Assembly (NCBI GenBank): GCA_019636735.1
Contig: JAHBWY010000002.1
Coordinates: forward strand, 310,001 to 374,000
DNA length: 64,000 bases
Source of the DNA: Phycisphaeraceae bacterium
GTDB lineage: Bacteria; Planctomycetota; Phycisphaerae; Phycisphaerales; SM1A02
Direction of reading: 5' to 3'
In this document: positions 37,101 through 46,538 of the stretch, piece after piece
Layout of the letters: every line of letters begins with the position of its first letter
Position numbering within the stretch: position 1 is the first letter of the stretch
Translations under genes and position numbers: made by a program
The notes under the pieces: model-generated
What the model was told of the DNA's origin: nothing
The model's database searches: none
Seen by the model: the letters and a program-made list of their open reading frames with translations, nothing else

Positions 37101-37698
37101 TGATCGCGAAGGCAGTGAACGCCTGCTGGAAGAGGCGATCCTCGTGCAGCCCGATCACGCGATGGCCCTCAACAATCTGGCGTGGTCGAGACTCGAGCGC
37201 GGGCTCCTCGACGCTCGAACGGTCGAACTCGCGGAGCGGGCCCTCGCGGGTGCGCCCGAGGAGGCGGCCATCCTCGACACCCTCGGTTGGGTGCGGTACA
37301 TGCAGGGTCAACTGGCCGATCGCGGCGACGGCACCCCCGGCGCACTGACACTCCTGCGCCGATCGGTCGCCGTCAAGCAGCAGGAGCCGAGCCTCGAAGT
37401 CCTCGACCATCTCGGTGATGCGCTCTGGGCTTCCGGTGATCGAGATGGTGCCATCGAGTCGTGGCGCAAGGTCGTCAGAATCTCCTCGCAGCAATTCGAT
37501 CGGGCGAAGCTCCTGCCGCAGCTCGGCGCGTACCTGATCGGCGAGTGCGGACTTCGCCTGGCCGATCCCGAGGGCTTCTACGAGGAGCACTTCGGGCGTC
37601 CCACGCAGCGGGCGGCTCGCAAGCTGGCCGATGTCGAGGCCGGTCGCGCACCGATGATCGCGACTCCGCAGGTTGCGGGCGACGGCGGCGATCCGTAA
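34126..37698 (+). CDS. Large exported TPR-repeat protein
   Basis: A 1190-residue protein starting at a GTG overlapping the previous stop (GTGA). A signal-like segment (CVALTWATMAFAREAFAG) begins it and suggests export to the cell envelope. Most of the rest is helical TPR repeats, for example the DPGDLEALRLLAQAFTQVGNDGRALNAYERIL stretch (about residues 118-150), in two separate blocks near the N- and C-termini; the final block includes HAMALNNLAWSRLERGLLDA. A low-complexity Ala/Glu/Arg middle also looks helical. Such proteins often act as scaffolds. It is probably cotranscribed with the nusA-rbfA group, but no functional link is visible. Confidence 0.8.
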   Translation: MSHHSRCRWLRAVGCVALTWATMAFAREAFAGPPAPPPGVPESDVRVHAEPELAARSLAEVLELLGPLAPPQGPGVAPLDPDGVDAAEVRRLLERARESLGAGKLLKAIVDLEAATARDPGDLEALRLLAQAFTQVGNDGRALNAYERILIIKPDDPQALMATGTAAAAQRQYKDAIRRIAGALLAAERNGTPLTSASRVIGGRVLGGVLREIEFDVAAIEAWRDALVALDELEAARHLDPNAAAQDTTRLRAELLLARADAMARLSRWADALEELEVIKELPGVDHDVVLPRELYLLEAAGRREEAEARLAETLAQLQEPSAREVDLARWLVSIDATRPALIERARLMARERPQSILAVQFLGEVDPKQAREAFEQLLAASPGDDVSLRGWFDAAGDSDPDARAKALVERLEATPEFGMAATIAALSGAVDERSLRTALRALPDSPSRAAAEVRLAALGRDFGSAWTTVVAARAKAPDDLGLAIAQLEVAGALEEASLIAKLESGAPGTAEGLPPGDEVERAAALALRAAGELDLALARLEALDARGVRGAASARAKMLADRVALLRADDPTRQELALTALRRATAALEQNPTDDEAAVVMLRLLDPRQGAAADAESWTLLRAKLRRGPMAWLDERVSIEEDIARGRAEQAVARLEALAQARPFDGEIVGLAVNLMARSGRGDEAIAWLEREREARPGLVPLRDALLAARVQAGQSDAVLEELRRAMVDDPDDALLTWHFEAVLRALGRREEAATRSRERLLARPPGVRRSLELANLEQRADRPGEALEALRSVLEAPSIGAAQRLAAVEIASRLPNSIPGRSRVLIELAEPGLAEGGPDAVLYAAAAAVGTMEDARGGSLNEQREAVERVAELARRAAATSAGASGDLAMAMRWRDSAQMFIDTGFPQAAGVFLRARLEDPSSLPPVALRALQAAAFASDAETRDQAEESIALFRALRGKGIRPFEWARDVGDDEASALVQLATLYSMVGDREGSERLLEEAILVQPDHAMALNNLAWSRLERGLLDARTVELAERALAGAPEEAAILDTLGWVRYMQGQLADRGDGTPGALTLLRRSVAVKQQEPSLEVLDHLGDALWASGDRDGAIESWRKVVRISSQQFDRAKLLPQLGAYLIGECGLRLADPEGFYEEHFGRPTQRAARKLADVEAGRAPMIATPQVAGDGGDP

Positions 37699-37848
37699 AC
37701 GCGAGTTCCGTCCGGCGCCGCGACGATGCACGACGCATGTCGGTGGTCGCGGCTCTTGCCCGCGGGTGACCCACAGGCCTCGCTCGCCTCGTGACCGTCC
37801 GCTGAGAAGATCCTTACCCAAAACCACTCAACTTCCGACTTCGACGAC

Positions 37849-38574
37849 ATGGCCGGACACAGTGCATGGAAGAACATCAAGCGGCGCAAGGCCGCCGTCG
37901 ACGCCAAGCGAGGCAAGCTCTGGTCGAAGCTCAGTCGCGCCGTCATCGTCGCGGCAAAGAGCGGCGGTGGTGACCCGCGCTTCAATGCCGGTCTGCGACT
38001 CGCCGTCGACGAGGCGAAGGCTGCCAACATGCCGCGCGACACGATCGAGAAAGCGATCAAGAAGGGGGCTGGTGGCGGTGAGGGGGAGAACTACGAGGCG
38101 GTGCGCTACGAGGGCTATGGCCCGGGCGGCGTGGCGATCATCGCGGAGAGTCTCACTTCCAATGTCAACCGCACGGCTCCCGAGATCAGGACTATCTTTG
38201 ACAAGAACGGTGGCAAGCTCGGAGTACCCGGGAGCGTCCTGCATGGCTTCTCCCAGCAGGGGGTGATCCTGGTCTCCGCCGACCGCGTCGGGGAGGAGCG
38301 AATGCTCGAGATCGCACTTGAAGCGGGGGCCGACGATGTGCGGAGCGACGCCGACGGACACCTCGTGTCATGCCCGCCCACCCGCCTCGCCGCGGTCAAG
38401 GAGGCCATCGAGGCGGCGGGTGTTCCTGTCGAGAATGCCGAGTTGTCGTATGTTCCACTGATGACGACCGCCGTCGAGGGCGACTTGGTGGCGGCCGTGC
38501 AGCGACTCATCGATGCACTGGAAGAGCATGACGATGTCCAGAAGGTCCACAGCAATGCTGACTTTGTCGAGTGA
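37849..38574 (+). CDS. yebC: YebC/PmpR-family translational/transcriptional regulator
   Basis: A 241-residue protein, the usual length. The start MAGHSAWKNIKRRKAAVDAKRG is the family signature, followed by NMPRDTIEKAIKKGAGG and the YEGYGPGGVAIIAESLTSNVNRTA block. Homologues (TACO1, YebC) act in translation of difficult sequences such as polyproline or as DNA-binding regulators. No ribosome-binding site precedes it. Its 3' end overlaps the start of the lipoprotein gene by 20 bases. Confidence 0.96.
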   Translation: MAGHSAWKNIKRRKAAVDAKRGKLWSKLSRAVIVAAKSGGGDPRFNAGLRLAVDEAKAANMPRDTIEKAIKKGAGGGEGENYEAVRYEGYGPGGVAIIAESLTSNVNRTAPEIRTIFDKNGGKLGVPGSVLHGFSQQGVILVSADRVGEERMLEIALEAGADDVRSDADGHLVSCPPTRLAAVKEAIEAAGVPVENAELSYVPLMTTAVEGDLVAAVQRLIDALEEHDDVQKVHSNADFVE

Positions 38575-39292
38575 GAGCTCCGGCGTGTCCTGCGCCTCGC
38601 CCCGCGCCACACCCCGCGCAGTGCCCCATGCTTCGCCCGATGCGGCGCCATCGGGCGCTCGCGGTCGGCGATCTTCTTGCGTGGCGTGGTGCATGCTGGC
38701 CGCTGCGGCGGCGACTGCATCGGGCTGTTCGCAGAGCCGATCGTTCGAAGGTCACACGCGCGACGAAGTTTGGCAGGCGATGGTGGCTGCCGCGAAGCAG
38801 CCCCGCTATCGCGACTGGATGGTGATGGACAACATGGTGTGGACCGACGAGCCGGGGGCTCGTGTCGAGATCTGGCGCGAGTTGAAGCGCGATGTGGTCC
38901 TCCCCGGGCAGAAGCCCTATCGCGAGGAGGCGGAGTGGCGCCTGCGCGGCACCCTCGAGCCCGGAGATCTTCCGGTGGTGCGCTTCTCGACCAGTGACCT
39001 CTGCATCCCGGCGCACTTCTGGCTGCAGGCCGATCACTACTTCGACGAGGTGCAGTCGAGGCTCATGGCGATGGCGCCCGCTCGTGCGATCGCGCCATCG
39101 GTGCCCATGGACCTTGATGATCCGATGCTGCTTCCACCGGCGAGCCTCTCCGCGCGCGATGACGCACGCGACGATCCGCTCGACTCGGTGCCTCCGCCCG
39201 ATGCGGCGCCCTCGGGTCGTCGCATCGCTCCGCCACCTCCACCGCCTGCGGCGCGCCCGAGCGGCCAGTCGCAACCCATCGACATTCCCTGA
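38555..39292 (+). CDS. Lipoprotein of unknown function
   Basis: A 245-residue protein with a lipobox: [23 protein letters not shown], with cleavage before Cys58. The mature part has no recognised domain, with a short conserved-looking region [25 protein letters not shown] and a Pro-rich C-terminus. The ATG at 38555 follows AGAAGG and overlaps yebC, and an in-frame GTG at 38621 is an alternative that gives a shorter signal peptide. The long n-region of the longer form is unusual. Role in the envelope is unknown. Confidence 0.7.
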   Translation: MLTLSSESSGVSCASPRATPRAVPHASPDAAPSGARGRRSSCVAWCMLAAAAATASGCSQSRSFEGHTRDEVWQAMVAAAKQPRYRDWMVMDNMVWTDEPGARVEIWRELKRDVVLPGQKPYREEAEWRLRGTLEPGDLPVVRFSTSDLCIPAHFWLQADHYFDEVQSRLMAMAPARAIAPSVPMDLDDPMLLPPASLSARDDARDDPLDSVPPPDAAPSGRRIAPPPPPPAARPSGQSQPIDIP

Positions 39293-39357
39293 CGGGCCGA
39301 TCCGCCGGACGCGCCCCGCTTCGAACCTTCAGATCTTCGCCCCAAGGAGAGAGACCC

Positions 39358-40830
39358 ATGCCCAGCTCCATTTCGATGTCCGCCAGCGGCCTCAAGGTCC
39401 CCGATGAGCCCATCGTTCCGTTCATCGAGGGCGATGGCACCGGACCGGACATCTGGCGCGCGAGTGTCAAGGTCTTCGACGAAGCCGTCCGCAAGGCCTA
39501 CGGCGGAAAGCGGCGCATCCACTGGCACGAAGTGCTCGCCGGCGAGAAGGCCTTCAACAAGACCGGCAACTGGCTTCCCGACGAGACGCTCAAGGCCTTC
39601 CGTGAGCACCTGGTCGGCATCAAGGGCCCGCTCACCACGCCCGTCGGCGGCGGCATCCGCTCGCTGAATGTGGCGCTCCGTCAGCTCCTCGATCTCTATG
39701 TCTGTCTGCGCCCGGTGCGCTGGTTCAAGGGCGTGCCCAGTCCGGTCAAGAAGCCCGAAGATGTGGACATGGTGATCTTCCGTGAGAACACGGAGGACAT
39801 CTACGCGGGCATCGAGTATGCCGCGGGCACGGCGGAGAGTCAGAAGGTGCTCGACTTCCTCGCGAAGGAGTTCCCCAAGGAGTTCGGCAAGATCCGCTTC
39901 GGCACGAAGGAGCGCAGTGTCGAATGGCAGGCCCAGCTCGAAGGAGTCGGCGCGCCGAAGCGCGATCTCTCGAGTACGCCGCCGCAGGTCGGCATCGGCT
40001 TCAAGCCCGTCTCCTACCTGGGCAGCGAGCGACTCATTCACAGCGCCATCGCCTATGCACTCAAGGAGAAGCGCCGCAGCGTCACCTTCGTGCACAAGGG
40101 CAACATCATGAAGTTCACCGAGGGCGCCTTCCGCGACTGGGGCTACCAGATTGCGGCCAGGTACTTCCGTGATCAGGTTGTCACCGAGCGTGAGAGCTGG
40201 ATCCTCGGAAACCGCGAGAGCAAGCCGTCGATCACGAGCGAGGAGAACGCTCGCATGATCGATCCTGGCTACGAGATGATGACGCCGGAGCAGAAGAAGA
40301 AGGTGATCGCCGAGGTGGACGAGGCGATGAAGCTCTGGTCGACGCATGGCGACGGCAAGTGGAAGTGGAAGCTGCTCATCAAGGATTCGATCGCAGACAT
40401 CACGCTCCAGCAGGTGCTGACGCGGGCCAAGGACTTCGATGTCATCGCCACCATGAACCTGAATGGCGACTATCTGAGCGATGCGCTCGCCGCGCAGGTC
40501 GGTGGCATCGGGATCGCCCCCGGCGCGAACATCAACTATGTGACCGGTCACGCGATTTTCGAGGCGACGCACGGCACGGCCCCCAAGTACGCGAACCTCG
40601 ACAAGGTGAACCCCGGTTCGGTCATCCTCTCGGGTGAGATGATGCTCCGCTTCATGGGGTGGAGCGAGGCGGCGGATCTCATCATTCGCGGAATCGAAGG
40701 CGCCATCGCCGCGAAGACGGTGACCTATGACTTCGAGCGGATGATGCCCGGGTCAACGCTCGTGAGTTGCTCTGGCTTCGGCGATGAGATCATCAGGCAC
40801 ATGGATGTGAAGGTCCCGGTCGGTGTCTAG
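39358..40830 (+). CDS. icd: NADP-dependent isocitrate dehydrogenase
   Basis: A 490-residue enzyme of the TCA cycle that converts isocitrate to 2-oxoglutarate and CO2 with reduction of NADP. The substrate loop [23 protein letters not shown] includes the regulatory serine (IRS-LNV), and [14 protein letters not shown] and [26 protein letters not shown] carry other active-site residues. Length is somewhat above the E. coli 416 residues because of an internal insertion. AAGGAG lies nine bases before the ATG. Confidence 0.95.
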   Translation: MPSSISMSASGLKVPDEPIVPFIEGDGTGPDIWRASVKVFDEAVRKAYGGKRRIHWHEVLAGEKAFNKTGNWLPDETLKAFREHLVGIKGPLTTPVGGGIRSLNVALRQLLDLYVCLRPVRWFKGVPSPVKKPEDVDMVIFRENTEDIYAGIEYAAGTAESQKVLDFLAKEFPKEFGKIRFGTKERSVEWQAQLEGVGAPKRDLSSTPPQVGIGFKPVSYLGSERLIHSAIAYALKEKRRSVTFVHKGNIMKFTEGAFRDWGYQIAARYFRDQVVTERESWILGNRESKPSITSEENARMIDPGYEMMTPEQKKKVIAEVDEAMKLWSTHGDGKWKWKLLIKDSIADITLQQVLTRAKDFDVIATMNLNGDYLSDALAAQVGGIGIAPGANINYVTGHAIFEATHGTAPKYANLDKVNPGSVILSGEMMLRFMGWSEAADLIIRGIEGAIAAKTVTYDFERMMPGSTLVSCSGFGDEIIRHMDVKVPVGV

Positions 40831-40977
40831 CGGGCTGGGCACACCCGCGGCGTGACGGACTCAGTTCGACGCGACTTCGAGCAGGGCTTTGGGCTGGGTG
40901 GTCCTGCCACTACCATGAAGGGGGGCGGACGCTGTGTGCGGTGGGTGTGGATGCCGTCAGTGGAGCGTGGTGTGGCC

Positions 40978-41712
40978 ATGGAGCAACCTCGAGGTGAATG
41001 GACCGTTCACGAGTGGGATCAGGCGATCGAGGCGATCGATCCCCCGGCGCTCCTCCTCGTGATCGAGTCGCGGATGTCCACGGCGCTGAAGACGATGTGC
41101 TCGCCGGACGATGTCTGGCAGGAGGCGATGTTGCATGCCTGGCGCGATCGTCACCGTTGTGAGTGGCGGGGGAGGCGAGCGTTTCGAAACTGGATCCTGA
41201 GCGTGATCGACAATCGAATCCGGGACATGGCGGACTACTACGCGGCGCTCAAGCGAGGAGGAGACCATGGCTCCGACGAACCTCCCGTCCACGCACCGCC
41301 ATGGCGGAAGCGCATCGATCTGCAATGTGTCGACGGACCGGGAGTGTCCGATTCGAACACGCCGAGTCGCGTTGCCATTCTGCGGGAGCGGGCGGGGGCG
41401 ATCCGCTCCGCGCTTGCCGCGCTCTCCGATGAAGACCAGGAGGTGGTTCGTCTGCGACTGATCGAGCAGCTTCCGGTTGAGCAGATCGCTGAGCGGCTTC
41501 ACATCGGGATCTCGGCGGTCCGGCATCGCTTCAGACGGGGCGCTGCCTTGTACGCATCCGGCCTTCGCCTCGCGCTTCGTTCGCACAGTGCGCCAGTCAC
41601 ATCCATGGCCCCGGCTGGCTCTCCCCCCGTGGAACGCGACACGGCGCCCGACGCGGCCACCGGCCAGAGTCCCGGGTTTGGCGGCGCACACGACAACTCT
41701 CCGGGTAGTTGA
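40978..41712 (+). CDS. ECF-type sigma factor paired with a kinase
   Basis: A 244-residue factor (an ATG at 40951 would add nine residues). Region 2 has CSPDDVWQEAMLHAWRD, so acidic residues in the DAED position are kept. FRNWILSVIDNRIRDM follows, and region 4 ends EDQEVVRLRLIEQLPVEQIAERLHIGISAVRHRFRRG. The C-terminal 40 residues are Pro/Ser/Thr-rich. It lies 30 bases before a Ser/Thr kinase on the same strand. The preserved acidic motif contrasts with the other ECF factor in the window, so the two pairs are not simple duplicates. Confidence 0.85.
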   Translation: MEQPRGEWTVHEWDQAIEAIDPPALLLVIESRMSTALKTMCSPDDVWQEAMLHAWRDRHRCEWRGRRAFRNWILSVIDNRIRDMADYYAALKRGGDHGSDEPPVHAPPWRKRIDLQCVDGPGVSDSNTPSRVAILRERAGAIRSALAALSDEDQEVVRLRLIEQLPVEQIAERLHIGISAVRHRFRRGAALYASGLRLALRSHSAPVTSMAPAGSPPVERDTAPDAATGQSPGFGGAHDNSPGS

Positions 41713-41742
41713 AGGAAGGGCCGCGGGGCTCCTGTCACTCCT

Positions 41743-44124
41743 ATGGCGCCGACCTCATCGCCTTCTGAAGACGAATCGTTCCTCGACGAGGTCTTCGATC
41801 GCATCATTCGTGGATTGGAGGAAGGGGAGACACTCGACGCGCACCTGCTGTGCCGTGGTCAGCCGCGGCTCATCGGTCGCGTCCAGGGCCTCATCGAGCT
41901 TGCGCGCCGGATTCGATCCGACCCTCTCGAGCCCATGCCTGATGTGCCGGGGTTCACGCTTCTGCGAGTCCTGGGGCGCGGCGGAATGGGCACGGTCTAC
42001 CTTGCCCACCAGCACCGGCTGGCCGACCGCCTGGTCGCTCTCAAGGTCCTGCCGTCCTCGCATGCCGTCTCGCCAAGGGCCAGGGAGCGCTTCCGTGACG
42101 AGGTTCGTGCCGTGGCGCGCCTCTCGCACCCCAACATCGTGGCGATCCATGATGTGGTCGTCTCCGAGTCCGTGCAGGCCTTCGCCATGGAGTGGATCGA
42201 TGGGCCGACGCTCGCGGAGTGGATCCAGGAGTGCCGCAGGGAGCGGGGCGGCGCTCGCACGAAGGGCGAGGCGGCGGAGTCCCATTGGGCCCTCGTCTGC
42301 GATCTGGGAGTCTCGATCGCGAAGGCCCTCGCCGCGGTGCATGCGGCGGGTCTCATTCACCGGGATGTGAAGCCCTCGAACATTCTCATCCGCGAGAGTC
42401 GCACCCCGCTGCTGGGGGACTTCGGCCTGGCGAGGGAGACGGACGCGACGCTGACCAGCCAGGGTCAGTTCATCGGCACGGCCGCGTATGCCTCACCCGA
42501 ACAGTTGTGCGGCGATGCCGAGCGGATTGACCGCCGCAGTGACATCTACTCTCTCGGCGCCACGCTCTATCACGCCGCGGCGCTTCAGCCGCCCTTCGAG
42601 GGCCATGACCCGGTGCGGCTTCGAGCCCAGATCGAGGGCGGCAGCGCGCCTCCGCTCAGACACCTGAACTCGAAGATCCCTCGCGACATGGCGACGGTGA
42701 TCGCCAAGGCGATGGACCCTGACCCGACGCGCCGCTACCAGACGGCGCGAGATTTCGCGGACGACCTCGTGCGCGTTCGCACGCATCGACCGATCCTGGC
42801 GAAGAGGGACGGGCTGCTGACCCGGGCGGTGAAACTCGCTCGACGGCGTCGTGGTGTGCTGATCTCCGCATCCGTCGGTGCCGTCCTGGCCGGACTGCTT
42901 CTTTCGGCGGTGGGCGTGCGACTCTTCCTGGTTCCCGGATGGGTCGACCAGCATCGGACCAATGCCCATCGCTCGCTCCTCAATCAGAGCACCATCCTCG
43001 TGATCTTCTCGAGCGCGTTCTACAACGATCCGGGGGTAGACGGGAGTCGGCCGCTCAGGACGCTCGTGCCTGAAAGTGTCCACTCGGCCCGCGATCAACT
43101 CCGCGCGGCGCTCTTCTGGTCACCATGGAACCGCGACGCCCGAGCGGAACTGGAGGTGGTCGAAGCGGCCCTGGCCGGCGAGCCGATTCCGGCGCAGTAT
43201 GCGAACGATGATCGACTGGTTGGACTCCGCGCCTACCTGGAGACCGAGGTGGATGAGGCCATCGCCGCCTTCGACCGATTCGAGGCCAGGCGATCCGTCC
43301 ACTCACCGCCCGATCCGTTCGTGGATGGCGCCCTCGGCGTCATGCTGTTGGCCAGCGGCGAACCCGCTCGAGCCTATCCGCGCCTTCGCGAGGCGGTCCG
43401 CGCCCACCCCTCCATGGAAGTGCTTCGGCTCTATCTCGCCGATGCCGCAAGACACTGCGGCGACATTGCGCTTGCCGAGCGGATCGTGGACGAATTCGCC
43501 GCAGAGGTCCTGGCAAACCGACTCGGTGGCACGGCACGGGTGACCGCCGGGGTGCTCGCGGCGCAAGGACGCGACGAGGAGGCTGAGGCGATCTACCGGG
43601 CGGCCGTACGGGCCCATCCCCTGCGATTGGAGTACGGACAATTCCTCGAGTCGCGCGGAAGGCTCGACGAGGCCGTGGCCGTCTATGCGTCGATCATGTC
43701 CGATGTTCCGAAGGGACGACGCCCGATCGGGATCTTCGTCAGTGCCGCGGATCGGTGGTGGGACGCCATGTCGCCCGAAGAACGACGCGCTCGAGTCTGG
43801 GTGGCCACGCTCTGCGGGGCGGAGAGAGGCGGCCTGATCGACATTCTCGCCAGTCGCCTTGCAGTGGAGCGCCGCCGCCCAGATGGGCTGCGCCAGCCGG
43901 CGCCGATCGCACCAGCGCCGCAGGTGACTTCATGGCAGACAATGTCGCTCGTTGACGCGGCGACACTTCTCGAGGCGGGCGATCCGGCCCTCTGGAAGGT
44001 GATCCGCTCTGGGCCGCTTTGGATCAGGGGTCTGGCCGTGGTTGGGTGGAGCCATCCACACCTCAAGCCGGCACTCTTCGCCATGGCGAAGGCACATCGG
44101 ACCCTGCGGTCCCTGGCGCCGTGA
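41743..44124 (+). CDS. Membrane-anchored Ser/Thr protein kinase with TPR-like extracytoplasmic part
   Basis: A 793-residue kinase. The domain at about residues 70-350 has GRGGMGTVYLA, Lys101, HRDVKPSN (His206-Asn213), DFG at 226-228 and GTAAYASPEQ. One membrane span at about 371-395 follows a basic patch. Outside, residues about 430-780 are helical and TPR-like (AEAIYRAAVRAHPLRLEYGQFL, DEAVAVYASIM), in contrast to the WD40 of the other kinase. It is downstream of the ECF gene by 30 bases and probably translated with it. Signal and target are unknown. Confidence 0.9.
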   Translation: MAPTSSPSEDESFLDEVFDRIIRGLEEGETLDAHLLCRGQPRLIGRVQGLIELARRIRSDPLEPMPDVPGFTLLRVLGRGGMGTVYLAHQHRLADRLVALKVLPSSHAVSPRARERFRDEVRAVARLSHPNIVAIHDVVVSESVQAFAMEWIDGPTLAEWIQECRRERGGARTKGEAAESHWALVCDLGVSIAKALAAVHAAGLIHRDVKPSNILIRESRTPLLGDFGLARETDATLTSQGQFIGTAAYASPEQLCGDAERIDRRSDIYSLGATLYHAAALQPPFEGHDPVRLRAQIEGGSAPPLRHLNSKIPRDMATVIAKAMDPDPTRRYQTARDFADDLVRVRTHRPILAKRDGLLTRAVKLARRRRGVLISASVGAVLAGLLLSAVGVRLFLVPGWVDQHRTNAHRSLLNQSTILVIFSSAFYNDPGVDGSRPLRTLVPESVHSARDQLRAALFWSPWNRDARAELEVVEAALAGEPIPAQYANDDRLVGLRAYLETEVDEAIAAFDRFEARRSVHSPPDPFVDGALGVMLLASGEPARAYPRLREAVRAHPSMEVLRLYLADAARHCGDIALAERIVDEFAAEVLANRLGGTARVTAGVLAAQGRDEEAEAIYRAAVRAHPLRLEYGQFLESRGRLDEAVAVYASIMSDVPKGRRPIGIFVSAADRWWDAMSPEERRARVWVATLCGAERGGLIDILASRLAVERRRPDGLRQPAPIAPAPQVTSWQTMSLVDAATLLEAGDPALWKVIRSGPLWIRGLAVVGWSHPHLKPALFAMAKAHRTLRSLAP

Positions 44125-44723
44125 TCTTGCCTTGCGTGGCGTGCGCGGTCCGCACTGCGTGGGATTGACGGCGGTGGCCGAGTGTGGATGACATTCCGCG
44201 CATCAACCGCGCCGGAGCGCGGCGATCATGCGCCGACGCCGTGCGGACTGTGGACGATCCGTTCCGCCGTGAGCCGGGCGATCATCAGTTCTTCGTTGGT
44301 CGATACCACACAGATGGCGACGCGGCTGGTCGGTGCGGATTCCTCCACCCTTCCGCGAGCCATCGTCGAAAGAGAGATGATCGTCGCAAGTGCCGCGACG
44401 CCAAGTGGCCAGAAGCGCATGATCAGGAGTCCATGGGCGGGGGTGAACTCACACTCGCTACCTGCGGAGGTGCGGCCTGACGCCGTCCCGGATCAAGCGC
44501 ACTCCGCTGGCCGTTCCCCATGGCTCCTCGCCTCCGAGCCCCCGGAAAACGCCGAGTGAACGGGAGACGCGGAGCGGTGGTCTGGGAACGGCCTCGTTGC
44601 AGATGTCGCCAATGCGTGCCTCCGCAGGCAGGCGTCTCTCCTGCGAGCGATCAGTCGAAGCGCTCGGCCGCTACCCTTGCCGCCGGCTCGATCTGACCGT
44701 CGATCAGGCACCCATGGGTCACG
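44125..44723. other. Intergenic region, 599 bp
   Basis: The region between the kinase gene and the lactate-permease gene contains one possible small secreted ORF on the minus strand (see separate entry) and otherwise no convincing gene. It must hold the promoter for the lactate permease. Confidence 0.45.
44226..44420 (-). CDS. Possible small secreted protein
   Basis: A 64-residue open frame with an N-terminal hydrophobic segment (MRFWPLGVAALATIISLSTMA) that looks like a signal peptide or membrane anchor, followed by a short strand-helix part (VAICVVSTNEELMIARL). No ribosome-binding site is clear, and about 73 percent of third codon positions are G or C, below what I would expect for genes in this region. 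It may be spurious. Confidence 0.3.
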   Translation of the reverse strand: MRFWPLGVAALATIISLSTMARGRVEESAPTSRVAICVVSTNEELMIARLTAERIVHSPHGVGA

Positions 44724-46406
44724 ATGACGCTGGCGATGGCCATCCTCCCGCTCGCCCTGCTGGTCGCGGCGATGACCGTCGCCAGGCCGCGGCGGTGGTT
44801 TCCCCTGCCGGCCCATGTCGCCCTTCCGGCGGCGGCAGGGTTGGCCTACGCCCTCCAGTGGATCTGGTTCAGGGCAGGGTCGACCGCCAGTGGAGCGCTT
44901 CCGGGCTCCACTTCGGTTGGGCGCCTGGTGAACGCCGCCGTCATCGATGGCGCGCTCTCCGCGCTCACCCCGATTGGAATCGTCTTCGGCGCGGTGCTCC
45001 TGTTCAAGACAATGGAGGCCTCGGACGCCATGCGCGAGCTGACCCAGCGCATCCGCGCCCTGAGCCCGCATCCCGTTGCGCAGCTCATGCTCGTCGGCTG
45101 GAGCTTCTCGTTCCTCATCGAGGGTCTGTGCGGCTTCGGTGCGCCGGCGGCTCTGGCGGCACCAATCCTCGTCGGTCTCGGGTTTCCGCCCGTGCGCGTG
45201 GCGGCCATGTGTCTCATCATGAACAGCGTGCCGGTCTCGTTCGGCGCCGTCGGCACACCCATCTGGTTCGGTCTTGGCGAGCTCGGGCTCGGCCCCGGCG
45301 AGCTGCTCGCCATCGGGCGCAAGGCGGCTGCCGTGAACGCGGTGGCGGCGCTCGTGATCCCGATTCTCGCGCTTCGTGTCGTCCTTCCGTGGCGGACGCT
45401 TCGCGGGTCGCTCGGCTTCACGCTTGCGGTCACGCTCGCCACCGTGGTGCCCTACACGGTCATGGCGTTGTTCTCGTATGAGTTCCCGTCGATCGCGGGA
45501 GGCCTCTGCGGCACCATCCTCGGTGGCGCGCTCGCCCGCCGACAGTTCGGGCTCTCGACCACCGCCACCGTGGCGACCCCGAAGTCCGCCGATGCCAGGG
45601 CTGAGAGGCGCTTCGGAACACTCCGAGCGGCGACGCCGCTGATCGCCGTCGTCGTGCTGCTCGCGCTGACGCGCATCGAGGCGTTCGGACTTCGCACCCC
45701 GCTCACCGCCGACAGTCCCGCCGCAGAGATCGACTTCGGGATCGCGGGAACGGGGTGGGTCACACCCGGGCTGGTGGTGGGACTGCGTCACATTCTGGGG
45801 ACCGACGCCGCGTGGCAGATGCCGCTTCTGTTCGTTCCATTCCTGCTGCCATTCGTGGCCGTGTCGCTCATGGCCATTCCGCTGCTCGGTATGAGGCGCG
45901 AGGCTGTCGCCACAGCGTGGCGCGACACCGTGTCGCGCCTCGTGCGGCCGGCTGTTGCGCTCGTCGGCGCGCTCGTGCTCGTGAAGGTGATGATGCTGGG
46001 CGGAGCAGCCGCGCCGGTCATGGCGATCGGACATGCCATGGCGCTCGCGGCGGGATCCTCGTGGCTCCAGGTCGCCTCGTTGCTCGGAGCGCTCGGAGCG
46101 TTCTTCTCCGGATCAAACACGGTCTCGAACCTCACCTTCGCGCCGGTCCAGGCGGCGATCGCCGGGACGCTCGACCTGGAGCTCACCACGGTGCTTGCGC
46201 TTCAGACCGTGGGGGGCTCGCTCGGGAACATGATCTGCATCCACAACATCGTTGCGGTGGCGGCCGTGGTCGGCCTGCGCGACCGGCCCGCCGGCGGGGC
46301 GGAGCCCGATGCGCTCGACGGCAGTGTCGCATCGATTCTACGACTCACGGTCGCCCCCATGCTGGTCTACGCCGCGATCGCAGCGGTCAGTTCCCTGCTG
46401 CTCTGA
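44724..46406 (+). CDS. lctP: L-lactate permease (LctP family)
   Basis: A 560-residue membrane protein with about twelve membrane helices, of the LctP lactate/glycolate:proton symporter family. Diagnostic segments are FLIEGLCGFGAPAALAAPILV and the later GSNTVSNLTFAPVQAAIA. The length matches the family. No lactate dehydrogenase is adjacent, so the substrate (lactate or glycolate) is inferred from the family only. Confidence 0.92.
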   Translation: MTLAMAILPLALLVAAMTVARPRRWFPLPAHVALPAAAGLAYALQWIWFRAGSTASGALPGSTSVGRLVNAAVIDGALSALTPIGIVFGAVLLFKTMEASDAMRELTQRIRALSPHPVAQLMLVGWSFSFLIEGLCGFGAPAALAAPILVGLGFPPVRVAAMCLIMNSVPVSFGAVGTPIWFGLGELGLGPGELLAIGRKAAAVNAVAALVIPILALRVVLPWRTLRGSLGFTLAVTLATVVPYTVMALFSYEFPSIAGGLCGTILGGALARRQFGLSTTATVATPKSADARAERRFGTLRAATPLIAVVVLLALTRIEAFGLRTPLTADSPAAEIDFGIAGTGWVTPGLVVGLRHILGTDAAWQMPLLFVPFLLPFVAVSLMAIPLLGMRREAVATAWRDTVSRLVRPAVALVGALVLVKVMMLGGAAAPVMAIGHAMALAAGSSWLQVASLLGALGAFFSGSNTVSNLTFAPVQAAIAGTLDLELTTVLALQTVGGSLGNMICIHNIVAVAAVVGLRDRPAGGAEPDALDGSVASILRLTVAPMLVYAAIAAVSSLLL

Positions 46407-46538
46407 CCATGGCGCCGGCGCGCGAGGCCGAGGGTTCCGCTGGCCGCTGTCTGGCCGCCCGGTCGACACGCCCGGCGCCGCCGTGTAGCGTGCGTCCGCG
46501 CCTGCGAATCTGGCGAACACCCGGTCCGCTGCACACCG

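Noticed and set aside
44182-44559. Plus-strand open frame between kinase and lactate permease
   Set aside because: No recognisable domain or ribosome-binding site, and it overlaps the more plausible small secreted frame on the other strand.
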